Positions 35,516 through 44,612 are shown, counted from the stretch's first letter. The stretch: 64,000 nt of DNA from Geodermatophilus africanus (GCF_900107105.1 NZ_FNOT01000011.1:1-64000), one strand, 5' to 3'. A program made the numbers and translations. Notes: generated by a model not told the origin, from the sequence alone.

Positions 35516-37055
35516 CGGTGGTGTCCCTCCCGTAGGCCCGGTCGAGCAGGTACTTGCCCGGGTTCATGACGTTGTTCGGGTCCAGCGCACGCTTGACCTC
35601 GAGCATCACGTCGAAGCCCGTGCCGAGCTCCTGCGGCAGGAGGTCGACCTCGCCCTCCCGGCACGACCCGTGGCAGGCGCTCATCGAGCCGCCGTTGGCC
35701 AGGGCGACCGCGGCGATCTCCCGCTTGGCCTGCACCCACGCGGCCCACGCCGCGTCGTCGAGCCGCTGCTCCCAGATGCCGATGTCGATCTCGGTGAGGT
35801 AGTCGACGCCGGTGGCGGCCGAGGTGTAGGCGAACATCCCCCAGTCGTCGAAGACGTCGGTCTTCCGGCGCAGGTCGGCGACGATCTCGTGCCAGGCGCG
35901 GCTGACCGCCGGGACGTTGGAGTAGTTCACCGCCGCGTCCTCGCAGTGCCAGGACATCGGGATGACCTGGCCGTCCTTGGTCCGGCCGTGCAGCGGGGTG
36001 GCGTACCGGTCGTGCCGGGCCGCCCAGTCGCCCTCGGAGATCTCGTCGCCCAGGTAGCGGGCGCCGTGCTCCTTGGCGATCCGGAACAGCCGCCGGCCGC
36101 CGGCGCGCACCTCGTCCTCGTAGCCGTAGGCGACCGCGCACACCAGCGCCCGGACATCGGTCGGCTGCGGGATGTAGGCCTCGTCGTCCCGGCGCAGGTA
36201 GGCGACCTTGTGCTCGTCGAAGAGCACCGCGCCGGCGAAGGTGGCCACGCCGGCACGCGCCAGCGCGCCGACGCATTCGTAGGCGGCGTCGTAGTCGTCG
36301 AACGCCCAGAACGGCGAGAGCTCGGCCTCCGGCTTGGGGAACAGCTTGAGCGTCGCCTTCGTGGCGATGCCGAGCGTGCCCTGGTGCCCCATGAACAGGT
36401 GCTTGAGCTGGTAGCCGCTGGAGCTCTTGCTGATCTTGCGGCCGATGCCGTCGCCGACGTGCAGCACCTCGCCGGTCGGCAGCACGTGGTCGAAGCTGAG
36501 CACCAGGTCGCGGGTGTGGCCGTAGCGGGAGCCGATGAGCGACCAGCCGCTGGTCCCGATCCGCCCACCCACCAGCGAGCACGGGTAGGACGCCGGGTCG
36601 TCCGGGTAGAACAGCCCGTGCTGGGCCAGCCGCTCGTTGAGCTTGAGCATGCTGATGCCGGTGCCGACCGTGACGGTCCGGTTCACCAGGTCCAGCTCGT
36701 GGATCTGGTTCATCTTCTTGACGTCGACGACGATGCCGCGGCGGTGCGGGACGGCACCGTCGGTGAGCCCGGTGCCGCCGTCGCGGGGGACGACGGGGAT
36801 GCGCAGGTCGTTGGCGATCTTCACCACCGCGGCCACCTGCTCGGTGGAGGTCGGCATGACCACGACGTCGGGCACCCGCTCGGACCAGCGGTGCACCGGG
36901 AACGGCGCCGGCACCCGGGCGCGGTTGTAGCGGTCGGTCTTCGCCAGCAGGATCTGGTCGTCGCCCAGCACCGGCCGCAGCGCCGTCACCAGGGTGGTGA
37001 GCGCGGCGTCGTCCAGCGGCTCCCGGGTGAAGGGAGCCGGTTCGGTGATCGTCAT
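35502..37055 (-). CDS. FAD-linked oxidase (GlcD/vanillyl-alcohol-oxidase fold)
   Basis: The 517-residue protein has the PCMH FAD-binding domain (about 40-240): VVVMPTSTEQVAAVVKIAND, VPRDGGTGLTDGAVP, PCSLVGGRIGTSGWSL, MGHQGTLGIATKATLKLFP. The C-terminal cap ends with RALDPNNVMNPGKYLL, typical of GlcD/D-lactate dehydrogenase relatives. The usual His-rich cap motif is here MSACHGSCREGE, which is unusual. Start 37055 follows GGAGGG. It lies 3 bp after the Fe-S protein gene. Together they resemble the flavoprotein/Fe-S pair of glycolate or lactate oxidation, but the real substrate is unknown. Confidence 0.84.
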   Translation of the reverse strand: MTITEPAPFTREPLDDAALTTLVTALRPVLGDDQILLAKTDRYNRARVPAPFPVHRWSERVPDVVVMPTSTEQVAAVVKIANDLRIPVVPRDGGTGLTDGAVPHRRGIVVDVKKMNQIHELDLVNRTVTVGTGISMLKLNERLAQHGLFYPDDPASYPCSLVGGRIGTSGWSLIGSRYGHTRDLVLSFDHVLPTGEVLHVGDGIGRKISKSSSGYQLKHLFMGHQGTLGIATKATLKLFPKPEAELSPFWAFDDYDAAYECVGALARAGVATFAGAVLFDEHKVAYLRRDDEAYIPQPTDVRALVCAVAYGYEDEVRAGGRRLFRIAKEHGARYLGDEISEGDWAARHDRYATPLHGRTKDGQVIPMSWHCEDAAVNYSNVPAVSRAWHEIVADLRRKTDVFDDWGMFAYTSAATGVDYLTEIDIGIWEQRLDDAAWAAWVQAKREIAAVALANGGSMSACHGSCREGEVDLLPQELGTGFDVMLEVKRALDPNNVMNPGKYLLDRAYGRDTTDENR

Positions 37056-37057
37056 GG

Positions 37058-38536
37058 TCAGTGCCCTCCGCACCCGCAGCCGCCGGAACCGTTGCCGCAG
37101 CCGCCACCACCGCAGCCGCCGCGCGAGCTCCCGTGGGCCCGCCGGGCCCGGCCGGGGACGCCGGTGCGCTCCTGGGCGAGCCGGCGGTCGCCGACGTCCC
37201 CGCGGGAGCCGCCGACCGTGATGCCGAGCGACTGCGCGAACAGCTCGTGCAGGTCGACGACGTCGATGTCCTCCGCGTCACCGGCCTCCGACAGCGGGCG
37301 CTCCGACCACGGGCAGGCGCTGACGAGGGTGTCCACGTCGAGCTCGGCGGCCCGCTCGAGCCGCATCGCGCTGATCTTCGCGGTGAGCTCGGGCTTCTCG
37401 ATCGGCAGCCCGCCGCCCCCGCCGGAGCAGTACGACCACTGGGTGACCCGGTCGACGTCCTCGAACCGGAGGCCGGGGATGGCGCGCAGCAGCTCGCGCG
37501 GCTCCTGCCAGATGCCCTTGCGCTTGTTGAGCCGGCACGGGTCGTGGTACGTGATCGCGCGGTCCACCGGCACGCTCGGGGTCAGTCGCCCCTCACGCAG
37601 CAGCTGGGCCAGCACCTCGATGACGAGCACGACCTCGATGTCGAACTCCTCGCCGAAGTACTTCGGGTAGTCCTCGGTGAAGCTGATGTAGTCGTGCGGG
37701 TCGAGCACGAGCAGGCGCTTGGTGCCCGTGGCCCGCCAGTCGTCCAGGTTGTGGCGGGCGAAGCGCTGGGCCTGCTCGGCGTAGCCCATCTCGGCCGCCG
37801 GGCCGCCGCAGCACCACTGCTCGCCCATCAACCCGAACTCGTAGCCGGCCATCTGCAGCATCTGGGCCACGGCCCGCGGCACCGACGTCCGGTAGAACGC
37901 GGCCTCGCAGTCGACGAACAGGACCGTCTCGCCGCCGATGGGGATGTCGAGGCCCTCGGCCCAGTCGCGCACCCGCTCCTGGCTGACCGGGGCCTCGCCC
38001 AGGACGGGCTCGTGCGTGCGCAGGTCGGTGCGCTCGTTCCAGACCTGCCAGTTCGGCTGGTGCACGCCGCTCTCGACGGCGAGCGAGCGGACCGCCTTGA
38101 CGACGTCGACGGTGCGGGTGCGGAACCGGTAGAAGTCGCCGGTGAACAGCGTGTTCGGACAGCGCAGCTCGCAGGCGCCGCACTGGGTGCAGTTGACGTA
38201 GTCGGCGGCGATGTCCTCGATGTCGAGCTCACCGCGCTCCATCGCGACGACGTTGGCGTGGAACGCCGTCGGGGTCCACGACTCGTTGCGCTCGACCTGG
38301 GTGACCGGGCAGACCTCGCGGCAGAACTTGTGGCCGGACGAGTAACAGTTGTACGAGGTGTTGCGCCACTGCTCGACGAACGCCGCGGTCTTCGGGTCCT
38401 GGCGCGGCGCGGGGATCGGTCCGGCGAGCGTCTCCGCGTAGTCGGCGAGCTCCGGCGGGTTCGACGGGGCGCCCGGGGTGAACGGCTGGGAGAGGGCGTC
38501 GGCCCCCGGCGCCCGTTCGGGCTGGACCTGTGTCAC
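37058..38536 (-). CDS. (Fe-S)-binding protein with CCG domains and Gly/Cys-rich tail
   Basis: The 492-residue protein has an N-terminal ferredoxin-like part, FCREVCPVTQ and CTQCGACELRCP (about 75-145). Two cysteine-rich CCG-type domains follow (VDCEAAFYR...GEQWCCGGPA; YHDPCRLNKRKG...SYCSGGGGGLP...SACPWSE), as in GlpC/GlcF/heterodisulfide-reductase-D proteins that carry electrons from a flavoprotein. The last ~25 residues form an unusual Gly/Cys repeat (GGCGGGGCGNGSGG), not part of these families. GTG 38536 is the start. It is the first gene of the run and is divergent from a GntR regulator. Confidence 0.84.
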   Translation of the reverse strand: MTQVQPERAPGADALSQPFTPGAPSNPPELADYAETLAGPIPAPRQDPKTAAFVEQWRNTSYNCYSSGHKFCREVCPVTQVERNESWTPTAFHANVVAMERGELDIEDIAADYVNCTQCGACELRCPNTLFTGDFYRFRTRTVDVVKAVRSLAVESGVHQPNWQVWNERTDLRTHEPVLGEAPVSQERVRDWAEGLDIPIGGETVLFVDCEAAFYRTSVPRAVAQMLQMAGYEFGLMGEQWCCGGPAAEMGYAEQAQRFARHNLDDWRATGTKRLLVLDPHDYISFTEDYPKYFGEEFDIEVVLVIEVLAQLLREGRLTPSVPVDRAITYHDPCRLNKRKGIWQEPRELLRAIPGLRFEDVDRVTQWSYCSGGGGGLPIEKPELTAKISAMRLERAAELDVDTLVSACPWSERPLSEAGDAEDIDVVDLHELFAQSLGITVGGSRGDVGDRRLAQERTGVPGRARRAHGSSRGGCGGGGCGNGSGGCGCGGH

Positions 38537-38593
38537 TGCGTGCTCCTCGTCACAGGATGGCTGGGGTGGAGGCCACGCTAACGACCAAAACCT

Positions 38594-38645
38594 ATGGAAT
38601 CAACGGTTATGCCTGGGTTCCATTGGTGTCACACTTGGTCACACC
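38594..38645. promoter_or_regulatory. Divergent control region with inverted and direct repeats
   Basis: ATGGAA (38594-38599) and TTCCAT (38618-38623) form an inverted repeat; directly after it TTGGTGTCACA (38623-38633) and TTGGTCACA (38635-38643) form a near-direct repeat, and GGTGT/ACACC (38625-38629/38641-38645) an inverted one. The region separates the Fe-S/FAD-oxidase run from the GntR gene, and is a natural binding site for that regulator. Confidence 0.5.
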
Positions 38646-38662
38646 CCGAACAGGAGGCGAGC

Positions 38663-39436
38663 GTGCAACTGCTCAGCGGTGACGCGCGGCGCGCCGTCTT
38701 CGCCCCGCTCGACGACGGCGCGCTGCGCAGCGAGGCCGTCGTCCGCCGCGTGGGGAGCGCCATCGCCCTGGGCCTCCTCGCGGACGGCGAGCAGCTGCCC
38801 ACCGAGACCGACCTCGCCACCATGCTCAACGTCTCGACGGTGACCCTGCGGGAGGCGCTGGCCGAGCTGCGCAAACTGGGGCTGGTCGAGACCCGCCGGG
38901 GCCGCGGCGGTGGCAGCTTCGTGCGGTCGCAGGAGGACGTCCTCGCCGAGCTCGCCGACGCGCGCCTGGCCGAGCTGGGGACCACGGACCTCCGCGAGCT
39001 CGGCGACGTCCACAGCGCGGCCGCGGCGGCCGCGGCCCGCCTCGCGGCGTCCCGCGCCTCCCGGACGGAGATCGCCCGCCTGCGGGACATCGTCGACCGG
39101 CTGGCCTCGGCCGGCTCGGTCACCGGTCAGCGCCGCACCGACGGCCGCTACTACATCGAGCTGGCCGCCTCGGCCCAGTCGGTCCGGCTGACCATGCAAG
39201 AAATGGACCTGCACCTGGAGCTCGGCCAGCTGCCGTGGCCGCCGGCGCACGCCCCCGGGCTGCTCGACGTCATCGTCGCCGGCCACCGGGCCGTCATCGA
39301 CGCGATCGAGGACCGCGACGCCGCCCGGGCCCGGGCCCTCACCGAGTCGCACATCGAGACGCGGACGCTCTGGGCCATCGAGCTGCGGCTGCAGCGCCTC
39401 GACGAACTGGCCGCACTGCAGCGGGAGGTCTCGTGA
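38663..39436 (+). CDS. GntR/FadR-family regulator
   Basis: The 257-residue protein has a winged helix (about 25-95: SEAVVRRVGSAIALGLLADGEQLPTE, MLNVSTVTLREALAELRKLGLVE, RGRGGGSFV) and a helical C-terminal effector domain. In that domain the classical Asp-x3-His metal motif is replaced by RYYIELAASAQS, so ligand binding may not need metal; a later His lies in AGHRAVIDAI. GTG 38663 is set by AGGAGG (38652-38657). It overlaps the Cache-like gene by four bases (GTGA), and is divergent from the Fe-S/FAD oxidase run it presumably controls. Confidence 0.86.
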   Translation: MQLLSGDARRAVFAPLDDGALRSEAVVRRVGSAIALGLLADGEQLPTETDLATMLNVSTVTLREALAELRKLGLVETRRGRGGGSFVRSQEDVLAELADARLAELGTTDLRELGDVHSAAAAAAARLAASRASRTEIARLRDIVDRLASAGSVTGQRRTDGRYYIELAASAQSVRLTMQEMDLHLELGQLPWPPAHAPGLLDVIVAGHRAVIDAIEDRDAARARALTESHIETRTLWAIELRLQRLDELAALQREVS

Positions 39437-40149
39437 CCCCTGGCGGGGCCGAGGAGGTCGCCCGGGTCGCCGCCGCGGTGTCCGACCTGGTCGAGCAGGT
39501 CTTCGTCACCGTCGCCCGGGTGCACGAGGCGGCGCTGCGCTCGATCGAGCGCGAGGGACCGCGGGCCGCGAGGTGGCTCCTGCCGGACGACGTGCAGGAG
39601 CTGCTGCGCGCCCCGGGGCAGCTCGCCGTCGGGCTCGGCCTGGTCGTGGCGCCGCGGCCCGCCGAGGGCCTGCCGCTGCGGCTGGAGTGGTGGCAGGTCG
39701 ACCCGGACGGCGGGGAGCTGCACACCCTGGAGCCGGACCTGCGGCCGACGAGTCTGGGGTACTACGACTACACGGCCACCGAGTGGTACGACGTCCCGCG
39801 GCGGACCGGACGGCGACACGTCTTCGGTCCCCACGTCGACGTCCACGGCACCGGGCGCTACGTGCTGACGCTGACCGAGCCGGTCGGAGCCGGGAACGGG
39901 TTCGTCGGCGTGGCCGGCGCCGACGTCCCGGTGCGACGCTTCGAGACCCACCTGCTGCGGACCCTGGGGCGGCTGCCCGCGCCGTTCGTCCTGCTCAACG
40001 ACGAGGACCGGGTCGTCCTCTCGACGGCACCGCGCCACCTCGTGGGCAGCCTGCTGCCGCCCGCCGCCGGGTCGACGGAGGGGGTGCGGGTCCCGGGTGC
40101 GCCCTGGCGGCTGCGGCTGGTCGACGACGGGCAGCTCCTCGCCGGCTGA
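39433..40149 (+). CDS. Soluble Cache-domain-like protein
   Basis: The 238-residue protein resembles a single PDC/Cache sensor unit: LEWWQVDPDGGELHTLEPDLRP, YYDYTATEWYDVPRRTGRRHVFGPHVDVHGTGRYVLTLTEPV, GFVGVAGADVPVRRFE, PFVLLNDEDRVVLST. Cache domains normally sit outside the cell in receptors; this one lacks membrane segments and any output domain. It starts with GTGA, overlapping the GntR stop codon, so the two are translated together. A role as ligand-binding partner of the GntR protein is an attractive inference. Confidence 0.65.
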   Translation: MTPGGAEEVARVAAAVSDLVEQVFVTVARVHEAALRSIEREGPRAARWLLPDDVQELLRAPGQLAVGLGLVVAPRPAEGLPLRLEWWQVDPDGGELHTLEPDLRPTSLGYYDYTATEWYDVPRRTGRRHVFGPHVDVHGTGRYVLTLTEPVGAGNGFVGVAGADVPVRRFETHLLRTLGRLPAPFVLLNDEDRVVLSTAPRHLVGSLLPPAAGSTEGVRVPGAPWRLRLVDDGQLLAG

Positions 40150-40205
40150 CCCGTCGGTCCGGCACCCCGGGACGGGGACGCAACACGAAAGCAACTCCGG
40201 GTGTC

Positions 40206-40234
40206 TTGTCCGATGAACTCTGGCTCTATAGGTT
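40206..40234 (+). promoter_or_regulatory. Probable promoter for the APC permease
   Basis: TTGTCC (40206-40211), 17-nt spacer, TAGGTT (40229-40234; TATA immediately before it). It stands in the 157-bp gap before the permease and gives a leader of about 65 nt. The AT-rich CTATAGGTTT is exceptional for this GC content. Confidence 0.5.
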
Positions 40235-40306
40235 TCCGCCCGACCTTGTGGTCCGGGGCACCGCGGCGTCCGTCGGCGAGCCCCGCCACCGAGCCGAGGA
40301 GACCCG

Positions 40307-41848
40307 GTGACACCACCCGGAGCACACGGCGGGCGCACCGCCGACGACGCACAGCTGGCCGCGCTCGGCTACACCGGCGAGTTCGACCGCAGCATGGGCC
40401 TGTGGGCCAACATGGCCCTCGGCTTCACCTATCTGTCGCCTCTCGTGGGCGTGTACTCCCTGTTCGCCTACAGCCTCTCGATCGGTGGCCCGCCGGCGAT
40501 CTGGTGGATCGTCATCGTGGGCGTCGGTCAGCTGCTGGTGTCGCTGGTCTTCGGCGAGGTGGTCTCGCAGTACCCGCTGGCCGGTGGCATCTACCCGTGG
40601 ACGCGGCGGCTGTGGAACCGGCGCTACGCCTGGATCGTCTCGTGGGTCTACATCTGGGCGATCATCGTCACCGTCACCTCGGTGGCCGAGTTCGGCGGCG
40701 GGTTCGTCGCCGCGCTGTTCGGCATCGAGGCGACCCCGGGCGTGGCGTTGGCCACCGCGGTGGCGTTGCTGGTCCTCGCCTTCGTCATCAACTACAGCGG
40801 CACCCGGACGCTGGCCCGCATCGCCAAGATCGGCCTGGCCGCGGAGCTGATCGGCGTCATCGCGCTCGGCCTGTTCCTGCTGCTGTTCCGCCGCGAGCAG
40901 CCGTTCTCGATCTTCTTCGACACCCTGGGCGCCGGTGGCGAGGCCGGGTACGTCGGCACGTTCCTGGCCGCGGCGCTGTCCGGCCTCTTCCTGTTCTACG
41001 GCTTCGAGGCCTGCGGCGACGTCGCCGAGGAGGTCGCCGACCCGACCCGGCGCATCCCGCGGGCGATGATCCTGACCATCCTGGTCGGCGGCGTGTCGGG
41101 CTTCATCTCCTACGCCGGCTACGTGCTGGCCGCGCCGGACGCCCAGCTGCAGGCGATCATGGCCGGTGAGGACGTCGACCCGATCCCCACCATCCTGGAG
41201 AGCTCGCTGGGCACCGCGGGGTCGAAGGTCTTCCTCGTCGTCACCGTCGTCGCGTTCATCTCGTGCGTGCTCTCGCTGCAGGCCGCCGGCAGCCGGCTGC
41301 TGTACGCCTTCGCGCGGGACCGGATGCTCCCCGCCAGCGGCTGGCTGTCGCACGTCTCGGAGCGGCACGCCGTCCCCATCAACGCGCTGCTCGTCGTGTG
41401 CGTCGTCCCGGTGCTGATCTGCCTGTTCGTCTTCTGGCGGCCCGACAGCCTCGCCCGGGTCACCGCCTTCGCCGTGCTCGGCATCTACATCGCCTTCCAG
41501 GCGGTCGTGCTCGCCGCGCTGCGGCAGCGGCTGAGGGGCTGGCGGCCGGCGGGTCTGTGGAACCTGGGCTCGGCCGGCCTGGTCGTCAACGTCCTGGCGC
41601 TGGCCTACGGCCTCTTCGCGATCGTCCTGCTGCTCAGGCCCGCCCCCGGCACCGAGACGTTCCTCGACCGCTGGATCGTGGCGATCGGCCTGGTCATCGT
41701 GTCCGGCACCGGGTTGCTCTACCTGTTCCTGGCCCGGCCGGACCGGCACTCCGCGGACATCCCCGAGGGCGACGCCCACGAGGTCGCCCAGCACCTCCAG
41801 CAGATCCGGCGGGACGCCGGCGTCCCGGTGAGTGAGGAGATCCGATGA
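40307..41848 (+). CDS. APC-family amino acid/polyamine permease
   Basis: The 513-residue protein has about 12 membrane segments of the APC superfamily; the first helix carries GFTYLSPLVGVYSLFAY and helix 6 FYGFEACGDVAEEVADPTRRIPRAM, the glutamate-bearing consensus of the family. It starts at GTG 40307 after GAGGAGA. It overlaps the next gene (LLM flavoprotein) by four bases (ATGA), so these are co-translated. The pair sits beside the GntR/Cache regulators and the oxidase cluster, suggesting uptake of the cluster's amine or amino-acid substrate. Confidence 0.87.
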   Translation: MTPPGAHGGRTADDAQLAALGYTGEFDRSMGLWANMALGFTYLSPLVGVYSLFAYSLSIGGPPAIWWIVIVGVGQLLVSLVFGEVVSQYPLAGGIYPWTRRLWNRRYAWIVSWVYIWAIIVTVTSVAEFGGGFVAALFGIEATPGVALATAVALLVLAFVINYSGTRTLARIAKIGLAAELIGVIALGLFLLLFRREQPFSIFFDTLGAGGEAGYVGTFLAAALSGLFLFYGFEACGDVAEEVADPTRRIPRAMILTILVGGVSGFISYAGYVLAAPDAQLQAIMAGEDVDPIPTILESSLGTAGSKVFLVVTVVAFISCVLSLQAAGSRLLYAFARDRMLPASGWLSHVSERHAVPINALLVVCVVPVLICLFVFWRPDSLARVTAFAVLGIYIAFQAVVLAALRQRLRGWRPAGLWNLGSAGLVVNVLALAYGLFAIVLLLRPAPGTETFLDRWIVAIGLVIVSGTGLLYLFLARPDRHSADIPEGDAHEVAQHLQQIRRDAGVPVSEEIR

Positions 41849-42891
41849 AGTTCAGCTATGCGATGCTGCCCGACTACTCCCTCGAGGAGTCGCTGCGGGC
41901 GATCAGGCTGGCCGACGAGCTCGGCTTCCACGCCGTCTACTCCGCCGACGAGACCTGGCACAAGGACCTGTGGCTGCTGTTCGCCGCCGCGGCCGCTCAC
42001 ACCTCGCGGATCAGGATGGGGCCGAGCGTCTCGCCGGTCACCCTGCGCGAGCCCACGCTCATCGCGCAGGCCGCGGCCACCCTCGACGAGCTCACCGGGG
42101 GACGGGCCGAGGTGGTGCTCTCCAGCGGCAACTTCGGCCTGCTGGCGCAGTACAAGCTGGACTGGACGAAGACCAAGCCGCTGTCGCGGGTCGTCGAGGC
42201 GGTGCACGTCGTCCGCACCCTGCTGGACGAGGGCACCATCACCTTCGACGGGCAGTTCTTCCGCTACGACGGCCTGTTCACCTTCGCCCGGCCGGTGCAG
42301 GAGCGGCTGCCGGTGAAAATGGGCGCGATGCGCGGGCCGAAGTCCTTCGAGGCCGCCGCGGAGCACTCCGACGGCTGTCACCACGCACTGAGCTACAGCC
42401 GCGAGGCCTACGAGTACGCCGCCGAGCACCTGCGGATCGGCGCCGAGCGGGCCGGCAAGGACTGGACGACGCTGGACTTCGGTGCGTGGGTGGTCGTGGC
42501 GGTGGGCCGGGACGGCGCGGCCGCCAAGGACGCCGCGCGGAGCATGGTCGGCATCTACGCCTCGTCGATGCCGGCCGAGCAGCTCGAACGGCACGGCATC
42601 GACGCGGCGCAGCTCAAGCCGATCATCGACGCCATCGGGAGCGGCGACCTGGCCAAGGGCATCGAGCTGACCACGCCGGAGCTCGCCGAGAAGCTGTCGT
42701 TCGCCGGCACCCCCGAGGAGGTGACGGCGAAGATCAAGGCGATCGAGCCGACCGGCGTCAACCACCTGATCGCCGCCATCACCGACGCCTCGATCGTCAA
42801 GACCTTCACCGGGCGCGAGCTGCCCGGCGTGGCGACGGTCGAGGAGCAGCTCCAGCTGATCCACGACGAGGTCATGCCCGCGTTCGCGTAG
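41845..42891 (+). CDS. LLM-class (F420/FMN-dependent) oxidoreductase
   Basis: The 348-residue protein is a luciferase-like TIM barrel: MKFSYAMLPDYSLEESLRAIRLADELGF, SADETWHKDLW, TSRIRMGPSVSPVTLREP, AATLDELTGGRAEVVLSSG, and a late YAAEHLRIGAERAGKDW. In actinobacteria this subgroup (methylene-H4MPT reductase-like) mostly uses F420, but FMN cannot be excluded. Its ATG overlaps the permease stop, so import and oxidation or reduction of one substrate are coupled. It converges with the PucR regulator. Confidence 0.84.
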   Translation: MKFSYAMLPDYSLEESLRAIRLADELGFHAVYSADETWHKDLWLLFAAAAAHTSRIRMGPSVSPVTLREPTLIAQAAATLDELTGGRAEVVLSSGNFGLLAQYKLDWTKTKPLSRVVEAVHVVRTLLDEGTITFDGQFFRYDGLFTFARPVQERLPVKMGAMRGPKSFEAAAEHSDGCHHALSYSREAYEYAAEHLRIGAERAGKDWTTLDFGAWVVVAVGRDGAAAKDAARSMVGIYASSMPAEQLERHGIDAAQLKPIIDAIGSGDLAKGIELTTPELAEKLSFAGTPEEVTAKIKAIEPTGVNHLIAAITDASIVKTFTGRELPGVATVEEQLQLIHDEVMPAFA

Positions 42892-42921
42892 TCGAAGGAA
42901 TCCCGGCCCCCGCCACTCGCC

Positions 42922-42974
42922 GGCCCCGTCCAGGGCACCGCCCCGAGCCTGCGAGGGGTGGGGAGAACGGGGCC
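42922..42974. terminator. Dyad between convergent LLM and PucR genes
   Basis: GGCCCCGT (42922-42929) and ACGGGGCC (42967-42974) pair around an inner CCCC...GGGG stem. It lies in the 114-bp gap between two convergent stop codons. Confidence 0.45.
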
Positions 42975-43005
42975 CTTCGACCTGCACCGAGGCCGTTCCA
43001 GGACG

Positions 43006-44514
43006 TCACTGGGTCGGCGGGTGCAGGGCCAACCACAGCTCGGCCCGGACACCCGGGGAGTCCAGGTCGCGGCCGAGCAGCTCCCCGGCGCGCCCGATCC
43101 GCTTGCGCAACGTGTGCCGGTGCACCCCCAGCCGCGCCGCGGCCGGCTCCCACTGCCCGTGGGCGGCCAGCCAGGTGCGCAGCGACTCGACCAGGTCGCC
43201 GGGGCCGGCCCGGTCGGCGGCGACCAGCGGCGCGAGCGCGGCCTCGGCGAAGGCGGCGGTGGCGTCCCGGTCGAGCAGCGCCGCCAGGCCCCGGCCGGCG
43301 AGGTCGGCGAAGGCGGTGACCGGCGCGCCAGCGGCCCGGCCGTGGCCGGCCGCCTGCCGGGCCTGGCGCACGCCGTCGGCGAGCCGGTCCCAGGGCACAG
43401 GTGCGGCGGTGCCCAGGACGGCTCCCGGCACCCGCTCGGGCAGGACGGCGAGCCGCCCGGCCAGCGGGCCGTCGGCCGACACCAGGACGAGCAGGGCGTC
43501 GTCGAGCTCGGCCGACAGCACCGGCTCGCGGACGTGGGCGGCGGCGTCGGCGGCCACATCGACGGCGGCGGCCCGCTGCTCGGCGGTGCCCAGCACGGCC
43601 AGCGCCTGGACCGGCTCGCCCGGCAGCCGCTCGCCGAGGGCCGCCACGACCGGCCCGGCGGCGGCGGTCTGCCCGGCGAGCAGCAGCTGCAGGATCGCCG
43701 CCCGCAGCGCCGCGGTGCCGCTGTCGAGTGCCCGGGACTGCTCCAGCCGCAGTGTCAGCAGCAGCGCGGCGGCGTTGACCACGTGCCGGTCGCCTGCGGA
43801 GAACGGCCCCGGCCGCCCGACGGCGAGGAAGCCGCGCACCCGCGAGCCGGTGCCCAGCGACTGCAGCAGCACCGTCTCGCCGGGCTGGGTGAGCGCCGCG
43901 CCTGCCGGGGGCCGCGCCGTCCGCAGCCGGTCGACCGCCGCGGTCAGGCCCCCGGCGCGGCCGCGCGCCGCGGGTGGCGCGGCCTCCAGCGGCGTTCCGG
44001 CGGCGTCCACGAGCAGCGCCCAGCCGCCGAGGTGCCGGGCCAGCCGGTCGACGACGGTGCCCGGGGCGCCGGGCGCGACCGCGGCGCGGGTCAGCTCCCG
44101 CTGCACCGTGGACGTCCGGGTCACCGCCGCGTACTCCTCGGCGGCCAGCGCGCTGGACACCGTCCGCGAGAGCGCGATGAACGGCGTCTGCCGCGGCACC
44201 TCCAGCACCGCCAGCCCGTGCTCGTCGGCCGCGGCCACCAGCTCGGCGGGCACCGCGGCGTGGCTGAGGCCGGTGCCCAGGCCCAGGCCGACCACGCCGG
44301 CCGCGGCCAGCCGGCGGACGTACTCGCCGGTGCCCTCCGGGGTCAGCGCCAGGCCGGTGGTGAGCAGCAGCTCGCCGCCCTCGAGGAACGGCGTCGGGTC
44401 GGCCAGCTCGCTGACGTGCACCCAGGAGACGGCACGGTCCACCCGCGCGTCGGGGGTGTGCAGCGTCAGCTCGAGCGACGCGGAGCCGAGCAGGGTCGCG
44501 ACGGTGACCGGCAC
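43006..44514 (-). CDS. PucR/CdaR-family transcriptional regulator
   Basis: The 502-residue protein has the PucR N-terminal ligand domain (VATLLGSASLELTLHTPDARVDRAVSWVHVSEL...FLEGGELLLTTGLAL), a GGDEF-like degenerate middle (LSAELDDALLVLVSADGPLAGRL) and the C-terminal HTH_30 (LRTWLAAHGQWEPAAARLGVHRHTLRKRIGRAGELLGRDL). Such regulators control purine, GABA and amino-acid catabolism. GTG 44514 is preferred. It is divergent from gabT-NAD-GDH and is probably their regulator, as PucR-type GabR proteins are in other actinobacteria. Confidence 0.87.
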   Translation of the reverse strand: MPVTVATLLGSASLELTLHTPDARVDRAVSWVHVSELADPTPFLEGGELLLTTGLALTPEGTGEYVRRLAAAGVVGLGLGTGLSHAAVPAELVAAADEHGLAVLEVPRQTPFIALSRTVSSALAAEEYAAVTRTSTVQRELTRAAVAPGAPGTVVDRLARHLGGWALLVDAAGTPLEAAPPAARGRAGGLTAAVDRLRTARPPAGAALTQPGETVLLQSLGTGSRVRGFLAVGRPGPFSAGDRHVVNAAALLLTLRLEQSRALDSGTAALRAAILQLLLAGQTAAAGPVVAALGERLPGEPVQALAVLGTAEQRAAAVDVAADAAAHVREPVLSAELDDALLVLVSADGPLAGRLAVLPERVPGAVLGTAAPVPWDRLADGVRQARQAAGHGRAAGAPVTAFADLAGRGLAALLDRDATAAFAEAALAPLVAADRAGPGDLVESLRTWLAAHGQWEPAAARLGVHRHTLRKRIGRAGELLGRDLDSPGVRAELWLALHPPTQ

Positions 44515-44612
44515 GGGGGGACCTCTCGACGATCTGGACACCCGGACGCCCCGGGAGTGCCGATCCGGACGGTACCGGCGGAGACGTACGCCACGGACCC
44601 TGGACGCGAGGA

